The notes beneath the pieces were generated by a model, which had not been told where the DNA came from, searched no databases, and worked only from the letters and a program-made list of their open reading frames with translations. A stretch of DNA of 42,424 bases, from positions 1 to 42,424 of the forward strand of contig NZ_JAKZEY010000009.1 of the NCBI RefSeq assembly GCF_022808955.1, in the 5' to 3' direction. A program made the position numbers and the translations under genes. Shown piece after piece: positions 18,832-28,679 of this stretch. Within the stretch, counting starts at the first letter, position 1, and each line of letters begins with the position of its first letter. The DNA is from Anaerococcus sp. AGMB09787 (GTDB taxonomy: Bacteria > Bacillota > Clostridia > Tissierellales > Peptoniphilaceae).

Positions 18832-21800
18832 TAAATACAATTATTTCAAAAAATCCAGACCAAATTTCAAATTATATCTACAAGGAAATAGAAAAGGACC
18901 TAAAAGCCCATAAGAAGGCGATTTTACTAGTGCCAGAACAATACACCCTCGAAAGTGATATTAATTTCATTGAAAATATCGGCTTTGATGCTGTAATGGA
19001 TGCCAAGGTCTTATCCTTTTCTTCCCTAAAATCTATGATTTTTAGAAAGATAGGTCTAGAAGAGAAAGACTTCTTGTCCAAGCAAGGAAAAATTATGGTT
19101 ATTACTAGCCTTTTACAAGACTTAAACGATGAACTTGCCCTTTTTAAGAACAAGGCTTCCAATATAGACTTTGTAAATTCTATCAGCGATTTGATAGGAA
19201 GCTTTAAGGACAATAATTTTAACCAAGAATTTTTTGCTAGGGTAGAAGAAAGCGAAGACGAGCTAACCAAAATTAAGTTTAGGGAGCTCAAGCTAATATT
19301 AGATGCCTATGAGCAGACTCTAGGCGATAAGTTTGTCGATAATGAAGATAGTCTGGCCTTTCTTAGTGAAAATATAAAAGCTTGCGACTTTCTGAAGGAT
19401 GTTAATTTTTACTTTGATAAGTTCGATTCCCTATCAGACCTAAAGGCAGATTTTGTAGGGGCCTTACTTGATAATAAAAATAAAATTACCTTTGGTATAA
19501 CTCTTGATTATGCTTTTATAGAAAATCCTATCCTATCCGACAAGGAATACTTTGATTCATCAATAAGGCTTTATAATAAGCTTAGGACCTTGGATACTTG
19601 TAAGGACATATTTTTGGAAGATAAGGAAGTAGAAAGCGACCTAGGCCACCTTGCTCTTAACTTCGAATCCTACAATCCTCAAAAATATGAAGGAGAGATT
19701 GAGAATATAAGGTTTATCGAAGCCCCATCTACCGTAGATGAGGTAGAAAGTCTTGCTATCATTATAAATGTCCTCATCAAAAAATATGGCCTTCGCTATA
19801 AGGATATAGGGGTCTATATAAGTGATGAGGAAGAATTCCAAAATGAGCTTTCTAAGATCTTTAATAGGTATGACTTTCCTTATTTTATGGATAGGGAGAG
19901 GAAGCTTTCCGATAACCACATCATAAAGACCTTTACTGCCATTCTAAGACTTGCCCTCTATAAGTTTAATGAAGATGACCTAAGCTTTGTACTAAGGTCA
20001 AATATCTTTACCTTTGGGGAAGATTTTGAGGCGAGGGCTATTAATTTTGATAATTTTATTAGAAATCGCAAGATAAAGGGGGAGATGGTCTTTGATGATA
20101 AGTACTTTGAGATGGATGAGGACTTCTATAGAAATATCTACAAGGATGATCCAAGGGGTCAGATAAAATTTGAAGAGAAGGTTAAAGAATACGAGGATAT
20201 AAGGGCCATAAGGGCAAGGCTTTTGGACTTATTAGCTCCAATCCTTGGTATAGGAGAGGCTCCTGCAAGGGAGATTGTAGGGAAAATATATGAAGTTATA
20301 GACAATGATGCTATCAAGTCTGGAATAAGAGCCTATCAAAATATTTTACAAGAAATAGGGGACTTGGATGACTTCAAGGAAAATGACCAGGTTTGGGATA
20401 AGTTTGTCGGAATCCTTGAAGAAATTAACAAGATTATGGGGGATCGAAAGACTAGTCTTTCGAGGATATATGACTTACTTTCATCAAGCTTAAAGGATAT
20501 TTCTATTGGAATAATCCCACCAAGCAAAGACCACATCCTTGTGACAAGCCTCTCTAGGTCAAGGATTGCCAAGAGAAAGGTCAACTTTGTCCTAGGCCTA
20601 AATGATGTATTTTTCCCTAAGGGCTCTAAAAATAATCTCATAATAGGAGAAGATAACCTAGACTCCCTAAGAAAGATGGGACTTGATCTCAAAGTTTTTG
20701 ATGAGGACCTAGAAGAGCGTGAAAAGCTAAGCCTCTATAGACTTATAACTATGTCAGAGAAGCTCTTTTTATCTTTTAGCCTAGCCAACAAGGAGGGTGA
20801 AAAGATTAATAAATCCATGGTCTTAACAGCTATTATGAAAATTTTTGGAGATGATAAGGCCAGGGTCGCTGACTATGCTATGATTTATCCTAATAAGCTA
20901 AAATACTCTAGCATAAAGTATAGTTTTAGCAAGGTTCAAGAATATGCTCTGAATATTATAAGGGATATAAGTCAAAAAATAGAAGTCAGTCCAAAGGAAA
21001 AAGACCTTGCCAAGGCCTTCCTATTCTACTTGGAAGCAAAGGAGAGGGCAGAACTTATCAAAAAAGCCTTGGTCTATACCAATGATAAGAAAAACTTGTC
21101 CGTGGATAATAGAAATAGCCTATATAAGAAAAACCACTTCAATATTTCTGAGATTGAAACTTATTCAAGGTGTCCCTACAGGTATTTTATATCCTACGGA
21201 ATAAGGCCAAATATAGAAGAACCCTACGAAATAGAAAGCCTTGAAGTAGGTAACATAGTCCATAAGCTAATGGAAGATATAAGTAGCCAAATCAGTAAGG
21301 GAGAGATAAAAGATCTTAGCAAGGAAGAATTTGAAGAGCTCCTCCTAGAAAAATTTAAAAAGGCCACTTCGGAGAACTTGGATAAGACTCGTATATCTTC
21401 CTCTAGGAATAAATTTGTCCTAGAAAATGTCTACGATTCGACCAAGAATAATGCTCAAAAATTGATTGATCAAATGAAAAATAGCGATTTTAAGATATAT
21501 GCTGTAGAAGAAGACTTTGGATATGATGATTCATCTAGGCTTGATAAGGTCTTTGTCGATGATATCAACTACCTAAGAGGGAGGATCGATAGGATAGATA
21601 AGGATAAGGAATATGTTAGGGTGATAGACTATAAGACTGGCAATAAGGAATTTAAAATAGTAAACCTCCTAAATGGCATAGACCTTCAACTTTTGATATA
21701 TATGATGGCAATAGGAGATAAGAAGGAAGAAATGATTCCTATAGGGGCCTTTTATATGCCCCTTGCTGATGAGTTAGTTAGCCTAAAAGAAGCTTACAAC

Positions 21801-22199
21801 CAAGAATCCATAGAAGATAATAAGGCAAATAAGTTTAAAATGTCGGGCATCATAGTTGATATAGATGGGGCAAGTAAGCTTTTAGATAAAAATGCTGATG
21901 ATTTAGAAAATTCCACTATAATAGATGGGAAAAAAAGTGCGGAGCTTACAGAAAGAGAAGTAAGGCTCCTAGAAAATTTTGCCAAGAGAACTATATCAAA
22001 ATTTATAAGAGATATCAAAGGTGGCTCTATCAAAATAGTTCCCTTAGCATATGATCAAAATTCCAATGAATGCCAATATTGTAGCTATAGGGGGATATGT
22101 AAAATCGACTACACCATAGACCAACTAAGGTATAGGATCTTTGATAAGGATAAGAGCATAGATGGACTAGAAGGGGAGGATAATGATGGAATTTACTAA
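18828..22199 (+). CDS. addB: AddB (RexB-like) helicase-nuclease subunit
   Basis: AddAB resects double-strand breaks for RecA-dependent repair; AddB supplies one nuclease and an Fe-S cluster. The 1123-residue protein keeps the C-terminal nuclease motif VIDYKTG (D934, K936). It also has all four cluster cysteines: C782 (SRCPYRYF), then C1082, C1085 and C1091, with the spacing of Bacillus subtilis AddB. The N-terminus (MINTIISKNPDQ) goes straight to VPEQYTLESD and lacks the GxxGSGKT Walker A of Bacillus AddB; streptococcal RexB shows the same loss. It overlaps sbcC by four bases and addA by about 14. Confidence 0.94.
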   Translation: MINTIISKNPDQISNYIYKEIEKDLKAHKKAILLVPEQYTLESDINFIENIGFDAVMDAKVLSFSSLKSMIFRKIGLEEKDFLSKQGKIMVITSLLQDLNDELALFKNKASNIDFVNSISDLIGSFKDNNFNQEFFARVEESEDELTKIKFRELKLILDAYEQTLGDKFVDNEDSLAFLSENIKACDFLKDVNFYFDKFDSLSDLKADFVGALLDNKNKITFGITLDYAFIENPILSDKEYFDSSIRLYNKLRTLDTCKDIFLEDKEVESDLGHLALNFESYNPQKYEGEIENIRFIEAPSTVDEVESLAIIINVLIKKYGLRYKDIGVYISDEEEFQNELSKIFNRYDFPYFMDRERKLSDNHIIKTFTAILRLALYKFNEDDLSFVLRSNIFTFGEDFEARAINFDNFIRNRKIKGEMVFDDKYFEMDEDFYRNIYKDDPRGQIKFEEKVKEYEDIRAIRARLLDLLAPILGIGEAPAREIVGKIYEVIDNDAIKSGIRAYQNILQEIGDLDDFKENDQVWDKFVGILEEINKIMGDRKTSLSRIYDLLSSSLKDISIGIIPPSKDHILVTSLSRSRIAKRKVNFVLGLNDVFFPKGSKNNLIIGEDNLDSLRKMGLDLKVFDEDLEEREKLSLYRLITMSEKLFLSFSLANKEGEKINKSMVLTAIMKIFGDDKARVADYAMIYPNKLKYSSIKYSFSKVQEYALNIIRDISQKIEVSPKEKDLAKAFLFYLEAKERAELIKKALVYTNDKKNLSVDNRNSLYKKNHFNISEIETYSRCPYRYFISYGIRPNIEEPYEIESLEVGNIVHKLMEDISSQISKGEIKDLSKEEFEELLLEKFKKATSENLDKTRISSSRNKFVLENVYDSTKNNAQKLIDQMKNSDFKIYAVEEDFGYDDSSRLDKVFVDDINYLRGRIDRIDKDKEYVRVIDYKTGNKEFKIVNLLNGIDLQLLIYMMAIGDKKEEMIPIGAFYMPLADELVSLKEAYNQESIEDNKANKFKMSGIIVDIDGASKLLDKNADDLENSTIIDGKKSAELTEREVRLLENFAKRTISKFIRDIKGGSIKIVPLAYDQNSNECQYCSYRGICKIDYTIDQLRYRIFDKDKSIDGLEGEDNDGIY

Positions 22200-25100
22200 A
22201 GACCAAGAACTTGCTATAGATACTAGGGGTAAAAATATAATAGTTTCTGCAGCAGCAGGATCTGGTAAGACTTCTGTCCTAGTAGAGAGAATTTTGAGAT
22301 TAGTAATAGATGACAAAGAAGACATAAGATCCTTCATAATAGTAACCTTCACCAACAAGGCCGCAATCGAGATGAAAGATAGGATAAGGTCAGGACTTGA
22401 GAAAAAGCTAAGGGAATCCAAGAAAGATTTTAAATTTATAAGGGATCAGATAAAGGGGCTAAGGTCTGCCCACATCCAAACCCTCCATAGTTTCTGTGCT
22501 GATATGCTTAGGGAAAATTTCTATTTCTTTGATGACCTATCTCCAAACTTTAAGGTAATAAGTGATAAGATGACTACAATTTTAAAAACTAGGGCCATGG
22601 ACTTTGTCTTTGATAGGGCCTATGAAAAGATGGATGATAGTTTCAAGAAATTCCTCCATTCCTTTGGTTCATCTAAAAATGACAAGGGGGCAAGGGAGGT
22701 TATCCTAAAGACCTATGTCAAATCTAAGGGGCAGATTGATCCTATGGGCTGGCTTGAGGATGCTACAAGCAAGGGCCTTAACTTTGACTTGTTTAAAAAG
22801 AGCTTAAGTCAAGAGCTTAGTCAAATTGAAGCCATGTCCTTAAATAATATTAACCTAGCCAAGGACAATGAAATGTCAGATAAGCTCTTAGGCATAGTCA
22901 ATGAGGATTATGATATAGTTCGTGGATTCATAGCCGATTACAATAAGGACTGGGATGGCTTTATAAAAAAAATTTTCAAGGTTACATTTCCTAGGATAGG
23001 CAAATTAAAGAGTGATGATAAGGCTGTTTATGAAAGAATAAAGGCAGATCGTGATGCCTACAAGGATAGAATTAAAACTATAGGCAAGGTAATAAAAAAT
23101 TCTGACAGTCAAACCCTAGCCAAGTTTTCAGACCTTGAAAAAGAGCTTTTGGCAGAGATAAGGCTCCTAGTTACAAACTTTGCTTTGACTTATACAAGGC
23201 TTAAGGAAGAAAAATCTTATATGGACTTTGACGACCTAGAACATAAGTTTATAGACCTACTTAAGATAGATGAGGCAAGGGAGAAACTTAGGGGGAGGTT
23301 TAACCATATTTTCTTTGATGAGTACCAAGATTCTAACGAAATCCAAAACTTCATAATCGAAAGCCTTAAATCTTCTAATAACTTGTTCTTTGTAGGAGAT
23401 GTTAAGCAATCTATCTATGGTTTTAGGAGGGCTGAGCCGAAGTTATTCTTAGAAAAGCTTGACTCCTACCAGGAAGATTCTGATTCAACTAGGATAGACC
23501 TAAACCAAAATTTTAGGTCAGAGAAGGATATATTAGATTTTGATAACTTTATCTTTGATAATCTTATGACCAAGGAATCTTCTGATATTGACTACAAGGA
23601 TGGGGGTCACAGGCTAAATTTCACCAAAAATACCCAATCTTCCTACAAAAAGGTAAATGTTAGGGTCTTAGATAAAAAAATTAGAGAAGAAGACTACCTA
23701 GTCGAGCTAATAGAAGAAATAAGGTCCCTTGGTTTTGCCTACAAGGATATAGCCATCTTACTTAGGTCAGGGGCCAAGTCCTATATCTACGAAGAGGCCT
23801 TCAAAAAGGCAGGTCTTCCATTTTTTAATGACATATCCAAGGTCTCCTTTAGGGCAGTCGAGGTAGAATTTTTTATCAATATGCTAAAATACTTAGTAAA
23901 TCCAAAGGATGACCTAGTTTTGCTATCAGTAATAAGGTCAGAAGTCTTTGGCTTTAGTGAGGATGATATAAGTGCAATCAAGCTTTCCGGAAAATTTACT
24001 AGCTTCGAAGAAGCCTTCTCTGCCTATGACAGGGCAGATGCTTTGGGTGAGAGGATAGGGGATTTTAAGTCGAACTTTAGGAACCTATCCTACCTCCTAA
24101 CTATCAATACGCTCTATGACTTTGGGAACTTGCTCTTTGAAAGGTCAGGCCTTTATGAATTTCTCCTAGGTCGAGATAGGTCTAGCGATAGGATTGGCAA
24201 TGTGAATGCCTTTATTGAAACCATGGGCGAATATGATAAGACCAACGACAATGGTCTCTATGGCTTCATATCCTATATAGAAACACTTTCTCTAAACCAA
24301 AGTGATAACATCCTTGAGGCAAGAGACTTATCAGCAAGTGAAGACCTGGTTAGGATAATGACCATCCACAAGTCCAAGGGCCTAGAATTTCCTGTAGCAA
24401 TCCTAGCTGATAGTGCTAAGCAATTTAATAGGAAGCACTTAATGGAAAGTGTAGTTTTTGATGATGATATAGGACTTGGTATCAATATTTCAGATTACAG
24501 TAACAAGGTAAGATTTTCTTCACTAAGCAAAAACATCATCAGTGAGAAAATAACTATCGAAAATAAAAAAGAAGAGATGAGAATCCTCTATGTGGCCATG
24601 ACTCGCCCAGAGACTATGCTCTTTATAACTGGGAATAAAAGTATGGCTACAGCTAAAAAGTTAAGGGCAAGGACTGACTTCCTAAATATGTCTTCCTACC
24701 TGGATTGGATATTGGCTATCCTATCTGGAGAAAAAATCGCAGATCAAATTTATGAAGAGGTCTATTCTGATAAACTGAGTGATATTGCAAGTCTTGACTT
24801 TGTAGATGAGGTTAAAGAGATTGATAAGTACGAAAAGGAAGACCTAGTGGATTTCTTAGAAGATAAGAAGGTAAATCCTAGCCTTTATAATGAAATAGAG
24901 GATCTATTTGATAGGGAATATCCCTTTGATGAAGATACTAGGAGTCTACTAAAGAGGTCAGTCACAGAAATTTCTAAGGATTTTGACCATAGGAGTTCGG
25001 GCTTTGAGCCCTTTGATGATAGGACCTACAAGGAAAAATCTGATTTTAGAAAGCCAAACTTCCTGGAAGAAGAAAAGACCTTCAAGGCTGTAGAAGTGGG

Positions 25101-25542
25101 ATCTATTATCCATAGGGCCTTTGAAGTCCTAGACCTAAAAACTTATGACAAAGCTAGCCTAGAGAAGGCCTTAGAGGCTAGTGTAAGGAAAGGTCTAATG
25201 GATAAGGTTGACCTCAAGGTCTTAGACTATGACTTGCTCCTAGGCTTCTTTAACTCAAATATCTTACAAAATGCGCTTGCTTCATCAGTTTATATAAGAA
25301 AAGAAGAGTCCTTCCTCATGGTCTATGGGGACTCCTATATAAATGGACAGATAGATCTTTTGATAGAAAGGGAAGATGATGTAATCCTTATCGACTTTAA
25401 GACTGATAGGATAAAAAGAGAGGGACTCTATGATAGGCAGATCAAACTTTATAAGTCGGCTATCGAAAAGTCCCAAGCCAAGAAGGTAAGCCACTGCTTT
25501 ATTTATTGGTATAACTTTAAAGAATTTGAAGAGATAATTTAA
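22186..25542 (+). CDS. addA: AddA helicase-nuclease subunit
   Basis: AddA is the UvrD-type 3'-5' helicase and second nuclease of the AddAB complex. From the second ATG at 22186, six bases after AGGGGAGG, it has 1118 residues; the ATG at 22183 is too close to the ribosome binding site. Motifs in order: Q motif (FTKDQELAI), Walker A AAAGSGKT (22-29), the MDFDDLEH block, Walker B FFDEYQDSN, VGDVKQSIYGFRRA, MTIHKSKGLEFPV and the late motif LYVAMTRPE. The nuclease domain has IDFKTD (D1070, K1072) near the C-terminus. It is the last gene of the operon, and its end overlaps the convergent reductase gene by four bases. Confidence 0.96.
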   Translation: MEFTKDQELAIDTRGKNIIVSAAAGSGKTSVLVERILRLVIDDKEDIRSFIIVTFTNKAAIEMKDRIRSGLEKKLRESKKDFKFIRDQIKGLRSAHIQTLHSFCADMLRENFYFFDDLSPNFKVISDKMTTILKTRAMDFVFDRAYEKMDDSFKKFLHSFGSSKNDKGAREVILKTYVKSKGQIDPMGWLEDATSKGLNFDLFKKSLSQELSQIEAMSLNNINLAKDNEMSDKLLGIVNEDYDIVRGFIADYNKDWDGFIKKIFKVTFPRIGKLKSDDKAVYERIKADRDAYKDRIKTIGKVIKNSDSQTLAKFSDLEKELLAEIRLLVTNFALTYTRLKEEKSYMDFDDLEHKFIDLLKIDEAREKLRGRFNHIFFDEYQDSNEIQNFIIESLKSSNNLFFVGDVKQSIYGFRRAEPKLFLEKLDSYQEDSDSTRIDLNQNFRSEKDILDFDNFIFDNLMTKESSDIDYKDGGHRLNFTKNTQSSYKKVNVRVLDKKIREEDYLVELIEEIRSLGFAYKDIAILLRSGAKSYIYEEAFKKAGLPFFNDISKVSFRAVEVEFFINMLKYLVNPKDDLVLLSVIRSEVFGFSEDDISAIKLSGKFTSFEEAFSAYDRADALGERIGDFKSNFRNLSYLLTINTLYDFGNLLFERSGLYEFLLGRDRSSDRIGNVNAFIETMGEYDKTNDNGLYGFISYIETLSLNQSDNILEARDLSASEDLVRIMTIHKSKGLEFPVAILADSAKQFNRKHLMESVVFDDDIGLGINISDYSNKVRFSSLSKNIISEKITIENKKEEMRILYVAMTRPETMLFITGNKSMATAKKLRARTDFLNMSSYLDWILAILSGEKIADQIYEEVYSDKLSDIASLDFVDEVKEIDKYEKEDLVDFLEDKKVNPSLYNEIEDLFDREYPFDEDTRSLLKRSVTEISKDFDHRSSGFEPFDDRTYKEKSDFRKPNFLEEEKTFKAVEVGSIIHRAFEVLDLKTYDKASLEKALEASVRKGLMDKVDLKVLDYDLLLGFFNSNILQNALASSVYIRKEESFLMVYGDSYINGQIDLLIEREDDVILIDFKTDRIKREGLYDRQIKLYKSAIEKSQAKKVSHCFIYWYNFKEFEEII

Positions 25543-26267
25543 TAAAAGCCACCATTGATATCAGCAATGTTGCCAGTTATATAGCTAGCTTCATCTGAAA
25601 TCAAAAAGGCAAGAAGGTCTGCTACTTCGGAAGGTTTGGCAAATCTCCCGAGGGGCAGGTCTTTTTTTAACTCTACAAGCTCTTCACTATTAAAATCTCC
25701 CCTCATCATATCAGTATCGACGATGCCTGGTGCTATGGCGTTGACCCTGATACCAGATGGAGATAGCTCCTTTGATAGGGACTTGGTAAAGGCATTGATT
25801 CCACCCTTGGTTAGGGAATAGAGGCTCTCCATAGCAGCTCCCTCCTTACCCCAAATCGAAGAAATATTTATAATCACTCCATATTTTTGGCTAATCATAG
25901 GGGAAAGGGCCCTCTTTGTCGTAAGAAAGACTGACCTCAGATTACTTCCTACTATCCTTTCAAAATCTTCGCTAGATGTATCCTGGATTAGGGAAAAATG
26001 GGAAATACCTGCATTGTTAACGAGGACATCAATGGTCCCAAAATTCTTTTCTCCCAGGGAGAAGAGCCTCTCAACTTCTTCCTCTTTTGACACATCTGCT
26101 TTAACTGCTATTACATTTGGATTAATTTCTCTTAGCTCATCTAAGAGGCTTAGGGCTTTATCCTTGCTATGGTTATAATTAATTATAAGATTATAGGATC
26201 CTGCAAGGCGTCTTGCTATAGCCCTACCGATTCCCCTAGATGATCCTGTTATAAGTACTGTTTTCAT
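25539..26267 (-). CDS. Short-chain dehydrogenase/reductase (FabG-like)
   Basis: A 242-residue NAD(P)-dependent oxidoreductase. The Rossmann motif GSSRGIG lies at 8-14, NNAG at 84-87, and the catalytic set is N110, S137, Y150 and K154. The C-terminal block DINGG is typical of FabG-type 3-oxoacyl-ACP reductases. It stands alone, not among fatty-acid genes, so the substrate is uncertain; it may reduce another carbonyl. The stop overlaps the end of addA on the opposite strand by four bases, with no terminator between them. It is divergent from the aldo/keto reductase across about 80 bases. Confidence 0.88.
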   Translation of the reverse strand: MKTVLITGSSRGIGRAIARRLAGSYNLIINYNHSKDKALSLLDELREINPNVIAVKADVSKEEEVERLFSLGEKNFGTIDVLVNNAGISHFSLIQDTSSEDFERIVGSNLRSVFLTTKRALSPMISQKYGVIINISSIWGKEGAAMESLYSLTKGGINAFTKSLSKELSPSGIRVNAIAPGIVDTDMMRGDFNSEELVELKKDLPLGRFAKPSEVADLLAFLISDEASYITGNIADINGGFY

Positions 26268-26348
26268 ATCCTTATTTTATCATAGAAAAATCCTGGTAGA
26301 AAGTTTATTTTTGGGTATCTAAAAAGTAGAAGAAGAAAAGGAGAGATA

Positions 26349-27185
26349 ATGAAATACTACACACTTAATGATGGAATAAAAATCCCAAGCCTAGGACTTG
26401 GTACTTATAGGATAGAAGATGAGAAGACAATTGATGAAGTAATAAACACAGCTTTTGAAGCAGGCTATGAATACATTGATACAGCTAAGTTTTATAACAA
26501 CGAAGAATATATAGGGAAGGCCTTGAAGAATTCTTCCAAAAACCGTAGTAACTACATGATAGCAACCAAGATATGGCCATCAGACTTCGAAGCTGACAAG
26601 GCCAAGTATGCTATAGAAGATAGTCTAAAGAATTTGCAAACAGACTATATAGATGTCCTCCACCTTCACTGGTATGGCAAGGACTTTGATAAGGCTTGGA
26701 AGGTCTTCATGGACTACAAGGGTCAAGGAATAATCAAGTCAATAGCAGTATGTAACTTTATGCCAAATCAATTAGGAGAACTCTTAGAAGTAGGGGAAAG
26801 ACCAGTAATGGACCAATTAGAATCCCACCTCTTCCTCCAAGATCCAGAAACCAAACAATTCTTGGATGAAAATGGCATCCTCCATCAAGGTTGGAGCCCA
26901 CTAGCTAGGGGAAAGGATAATATTTTTGAAGAAAAAGTTCTAGAGACCCTGGCAGAAAAATACAAGAAGACTCCTGCCCAAATTGCCCTAAGGTGGCACA
27001 TTGAACGTGGGTCAATGGTTATACCAAAGTCTGTCCACCCAGACCGTATTAGGGAAAACATAGATATATTTGATTTTTCTTTAGACGAAAGTGATATGCA
27101 CGCACTGGCAAGTCTTGATAAGAAAAAAAGATTTTCAAACGATCCCCTAGATGAAGAGTGGCTAGAAAAAGCTCGTAAAATGTAA
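26349..27185 (+). CDS. Aldo/keto reductase
   Basis: A 278-residue NADPH-dependent reductase of aldehydes and ketones, similar to 2,5-diketo-D-gluconate and methylglyoxal reductases. The catalytic tetrad is complete: D44 and Y49 (DTAKFYNNE), K74 (ATKIW) and H107 (LHLHW). IPKSVHPDRIREN near the C-terminus is the cofactor-binding block. GGAGAG precedes the ATG. The gene is monocistronic, ending at a hairpin shared with the convergent rhodanese gene. The natural substrate cannot be read from the sequence; detoxification of reactive carbonyls is a reasonable guess. Confidence 0.93.
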   Translation: MKYYTLNDGIKIPSLGLGTYRIEDEKTIDEVINTAFEAGYEYIDTAKFYNNEEYIGKALKNSSKNRSNYMIATKIWPSDFEADKAKYAIEDSLKNLQTDYIDVLHLHWYGKDFDKAWKVFMDYKGQGIIKSIAVCNFMPNQLGELLEVGERPVMDQLESHLFLQDPETKQFLDENGILHQGWSPLARGKDNIFEEKVLETLAEKYKKTPAQIALRWHIERGSMVIPKSVHPDRIRENIDIFDFSLDESDMHALASLDKKKRFSNDPLDEEWLEKARKM

Positions 27186-27195
27186 TAAAAAAATT

Positions 27196-27220
27196 AGCTG
27201 AGTTAATCGCTCAGCTTTTT
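27196..27220. terminator. Bidirectional terminator between the aldo/keto reductase and rhodanese genes
   Basis: AGCTGAG (27196-27202) and CTCAGCT (27210-27216) form a perfect seven-base stem. A T-run follows on the plus strand and an A-run precedes it, so it can stop transcription from both sides. It lies right between two convergent stops. Confidence 0.88.
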
Positions 27221-27515
27221 ATTTAACCATCTTGTAGTCGTAATAGTTGACACCTTCACCTACATAGACAAAGTCGAATCCATTTGATTTTAGGCTAAGT
27301 CTTGCTATATTGGCCCTGTTATTTGAGGCACAGTAGACTATAGTTGGCTTTGACCTATCAAGCTTATCTATATTTTCATTAATTTCATCATAGGCGATAT
27401 TAATCGCTCCCTCTATATGGCCTTGGTCGTATTCTTCTTTTGTTCTCACATCAACGACCACAAAGGCATCCTTGTCCTTTTCTACCTTATCTCCTGGAAT
27501 AATGTGTTCTATCAT
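27219..27515 (-). CDS. Single-domain rhodanese-like sulfurtransferase
   Basis: A 98-residue single rhodanese domain, near the minimum length. The active-site loop CASNNR (C62 to R67) has the six-residue size of rhodaneses that carry persulfide sulfur, and DVRTKEEYDQGHIEGA is the standard second motif. It probably moves sulfur or senses cyanide or thiols in the cytoplasm; the partner is unknown. AAGG lies five bases before the ATG. It is monocistronic. Confidence 0.92.
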   Translation of the reverse strand: MIEHIIPGDKVEKDKDAFVVVDVRTKEEYDQGHIEGAINIAYDEINENIDKLDRSKPTIVYCASNNRANIARLSLKSNGFDFVYVGEGVNYYDYKMVK

Positions 27516-27599
27516 AATTACCTTCTTTCTATTTAATTATACTAAAAATTTCCTATATAAAAAGTTGAAATTTTGATATGATTATATAAAGGAGGTCTT

Positions 27600-28622
27600 A
27601 TGGTGTTTATTATTTTAATTTTTGTAATTATATTGCTTGTACCCCAGCTACACTATGCTAGGGATAATAGGAATTTTAGGAAGATGGTAGAAAGCCGTAA
27701 ATTTTTTAAGAGATATGACCTAATTAATGAAGATGCATATAGGGAATATTACCTGACTGAAGCTAGTGGATTTGATATATTTGTGAGGGAATATCTTCCA
27801 CCAAGTCCCAAGGGCCTAGTCCATATAATCCATGGGATGGCGGAGCATGGGGGAAATTATGAGGACTTTGCTAAATTCTTGATGGAAGAAGGCTACCTCG
27901 TGGTAGTCCATGACCATAGGGGCCATGGCAAGTCTCTTTCTTCTACCTATCCAAATGGCTATATGAAAAGCTCTGATGAGATTGTCTCTGATAGCCTCCT
28001 TGTAAATGAATATGTAAGAGGTAAGTACAAGGATTTGCCAGTCTATGTCTTGGGCCACAGCATGGGATCAATGATAGCAAGACTTATGGTCGCGAGTGAT
28101 GATAAGAGTTTTGACAAGGTATTTTTGACAGGAACTGTTGCCTACAACAAGCTTGCACCTGTGGGATATTTTTTCTTTAATATTTTAAGCTTCTATCTTG
28201 GAGAAAAAACTCCTACCAAGCTCATAGGCCTTGCCCTAGGATCTAACTCTGATTCCCTGGACTTCATATCCTATAGTAAGAAAAATAGGGAGATCAAGGC
28301 TAAGGATAGGCTAAGGATTTTTTCCTTTACCTATAGGTATACAGGAGTCCTCATTGACCTTAACCGCAAGATGATTCAAAGAAAAAGCTACAAGGCTCAA
28401 AATAAAAACCTTGAGATTTATTCCTTGACAGGAGTAGATGATATAATCACAGGAGGGGCTAGGGGACTTAAGGCAAGTCTAGAATTTTTAAAAAGTCTAG
28501 GTTATCAAAAAGTTTATTCTAAGGTCTACCCTAATATGCGCCACGAGATCCTAAATGAAGATGATAATACCACGGTGTATAGGGATATAATTAGACTTAT
28601 GAAAAGTGATAAAACCTTATAG
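27600..28622 (+). CDS. Membrane-anchored alpha/beta hydrolase (lysophospholipase/monoacylglycerol lipase-like)
   Basis: A 340-residue hydrolase. The first 17 residues (MVFIILIFVIILLVPQL) form a membrane anchor or uncleaved signal, and the catalytic domain starts near residue 55. The oxyanion block HGMAEHGGNY and HDHRGHGKS resemble monoglyceride lipases and PldB. The nucleophile is S154 in GHSMG. D279 or D280 (VDDI) and H315 (MRHE) are the likely remaining triad members. It probably acts on lysolipids or monoacylglycerols at the membrane. An AAAGGAGG site lies just before the ATG. Confidence 0.9.
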   Translation: MVFIILIFVIILLVPQLHYARDNRNFRKMVESRKFFKRYDLINEDAYREYYLTEASGFDIFVREYLPPSPKGLVHIIHGMAEHGGNYEDFAKFLMEEGYLVVVHDHRGHGKSLSSTYPNGYMKSSDEIVSDSLLVNEYVRGKYKDLPVYVLGHSMGSMIARLMVASDDKSFDKVFLTGTVAYNKLAPVGYFFFNILSFYLGEKTPTKLIGLALGSNSDSLDFISYSKKNREIKAKDRLRIFSFTYRYTGVLIDLNRKMIQRKSYKAQNKNLEIYSLTGVDDIITGGARGLKASLEFLKSLGYQKVYSKVYPNMRHEILNEDDNTTVYRDIIRLMKSDKTL

Positions 28623-28679
28623 AATTTAATCTATATATTGGTATATTTTATAGAGAATAAATAGAAAGTAGGGAATGAT

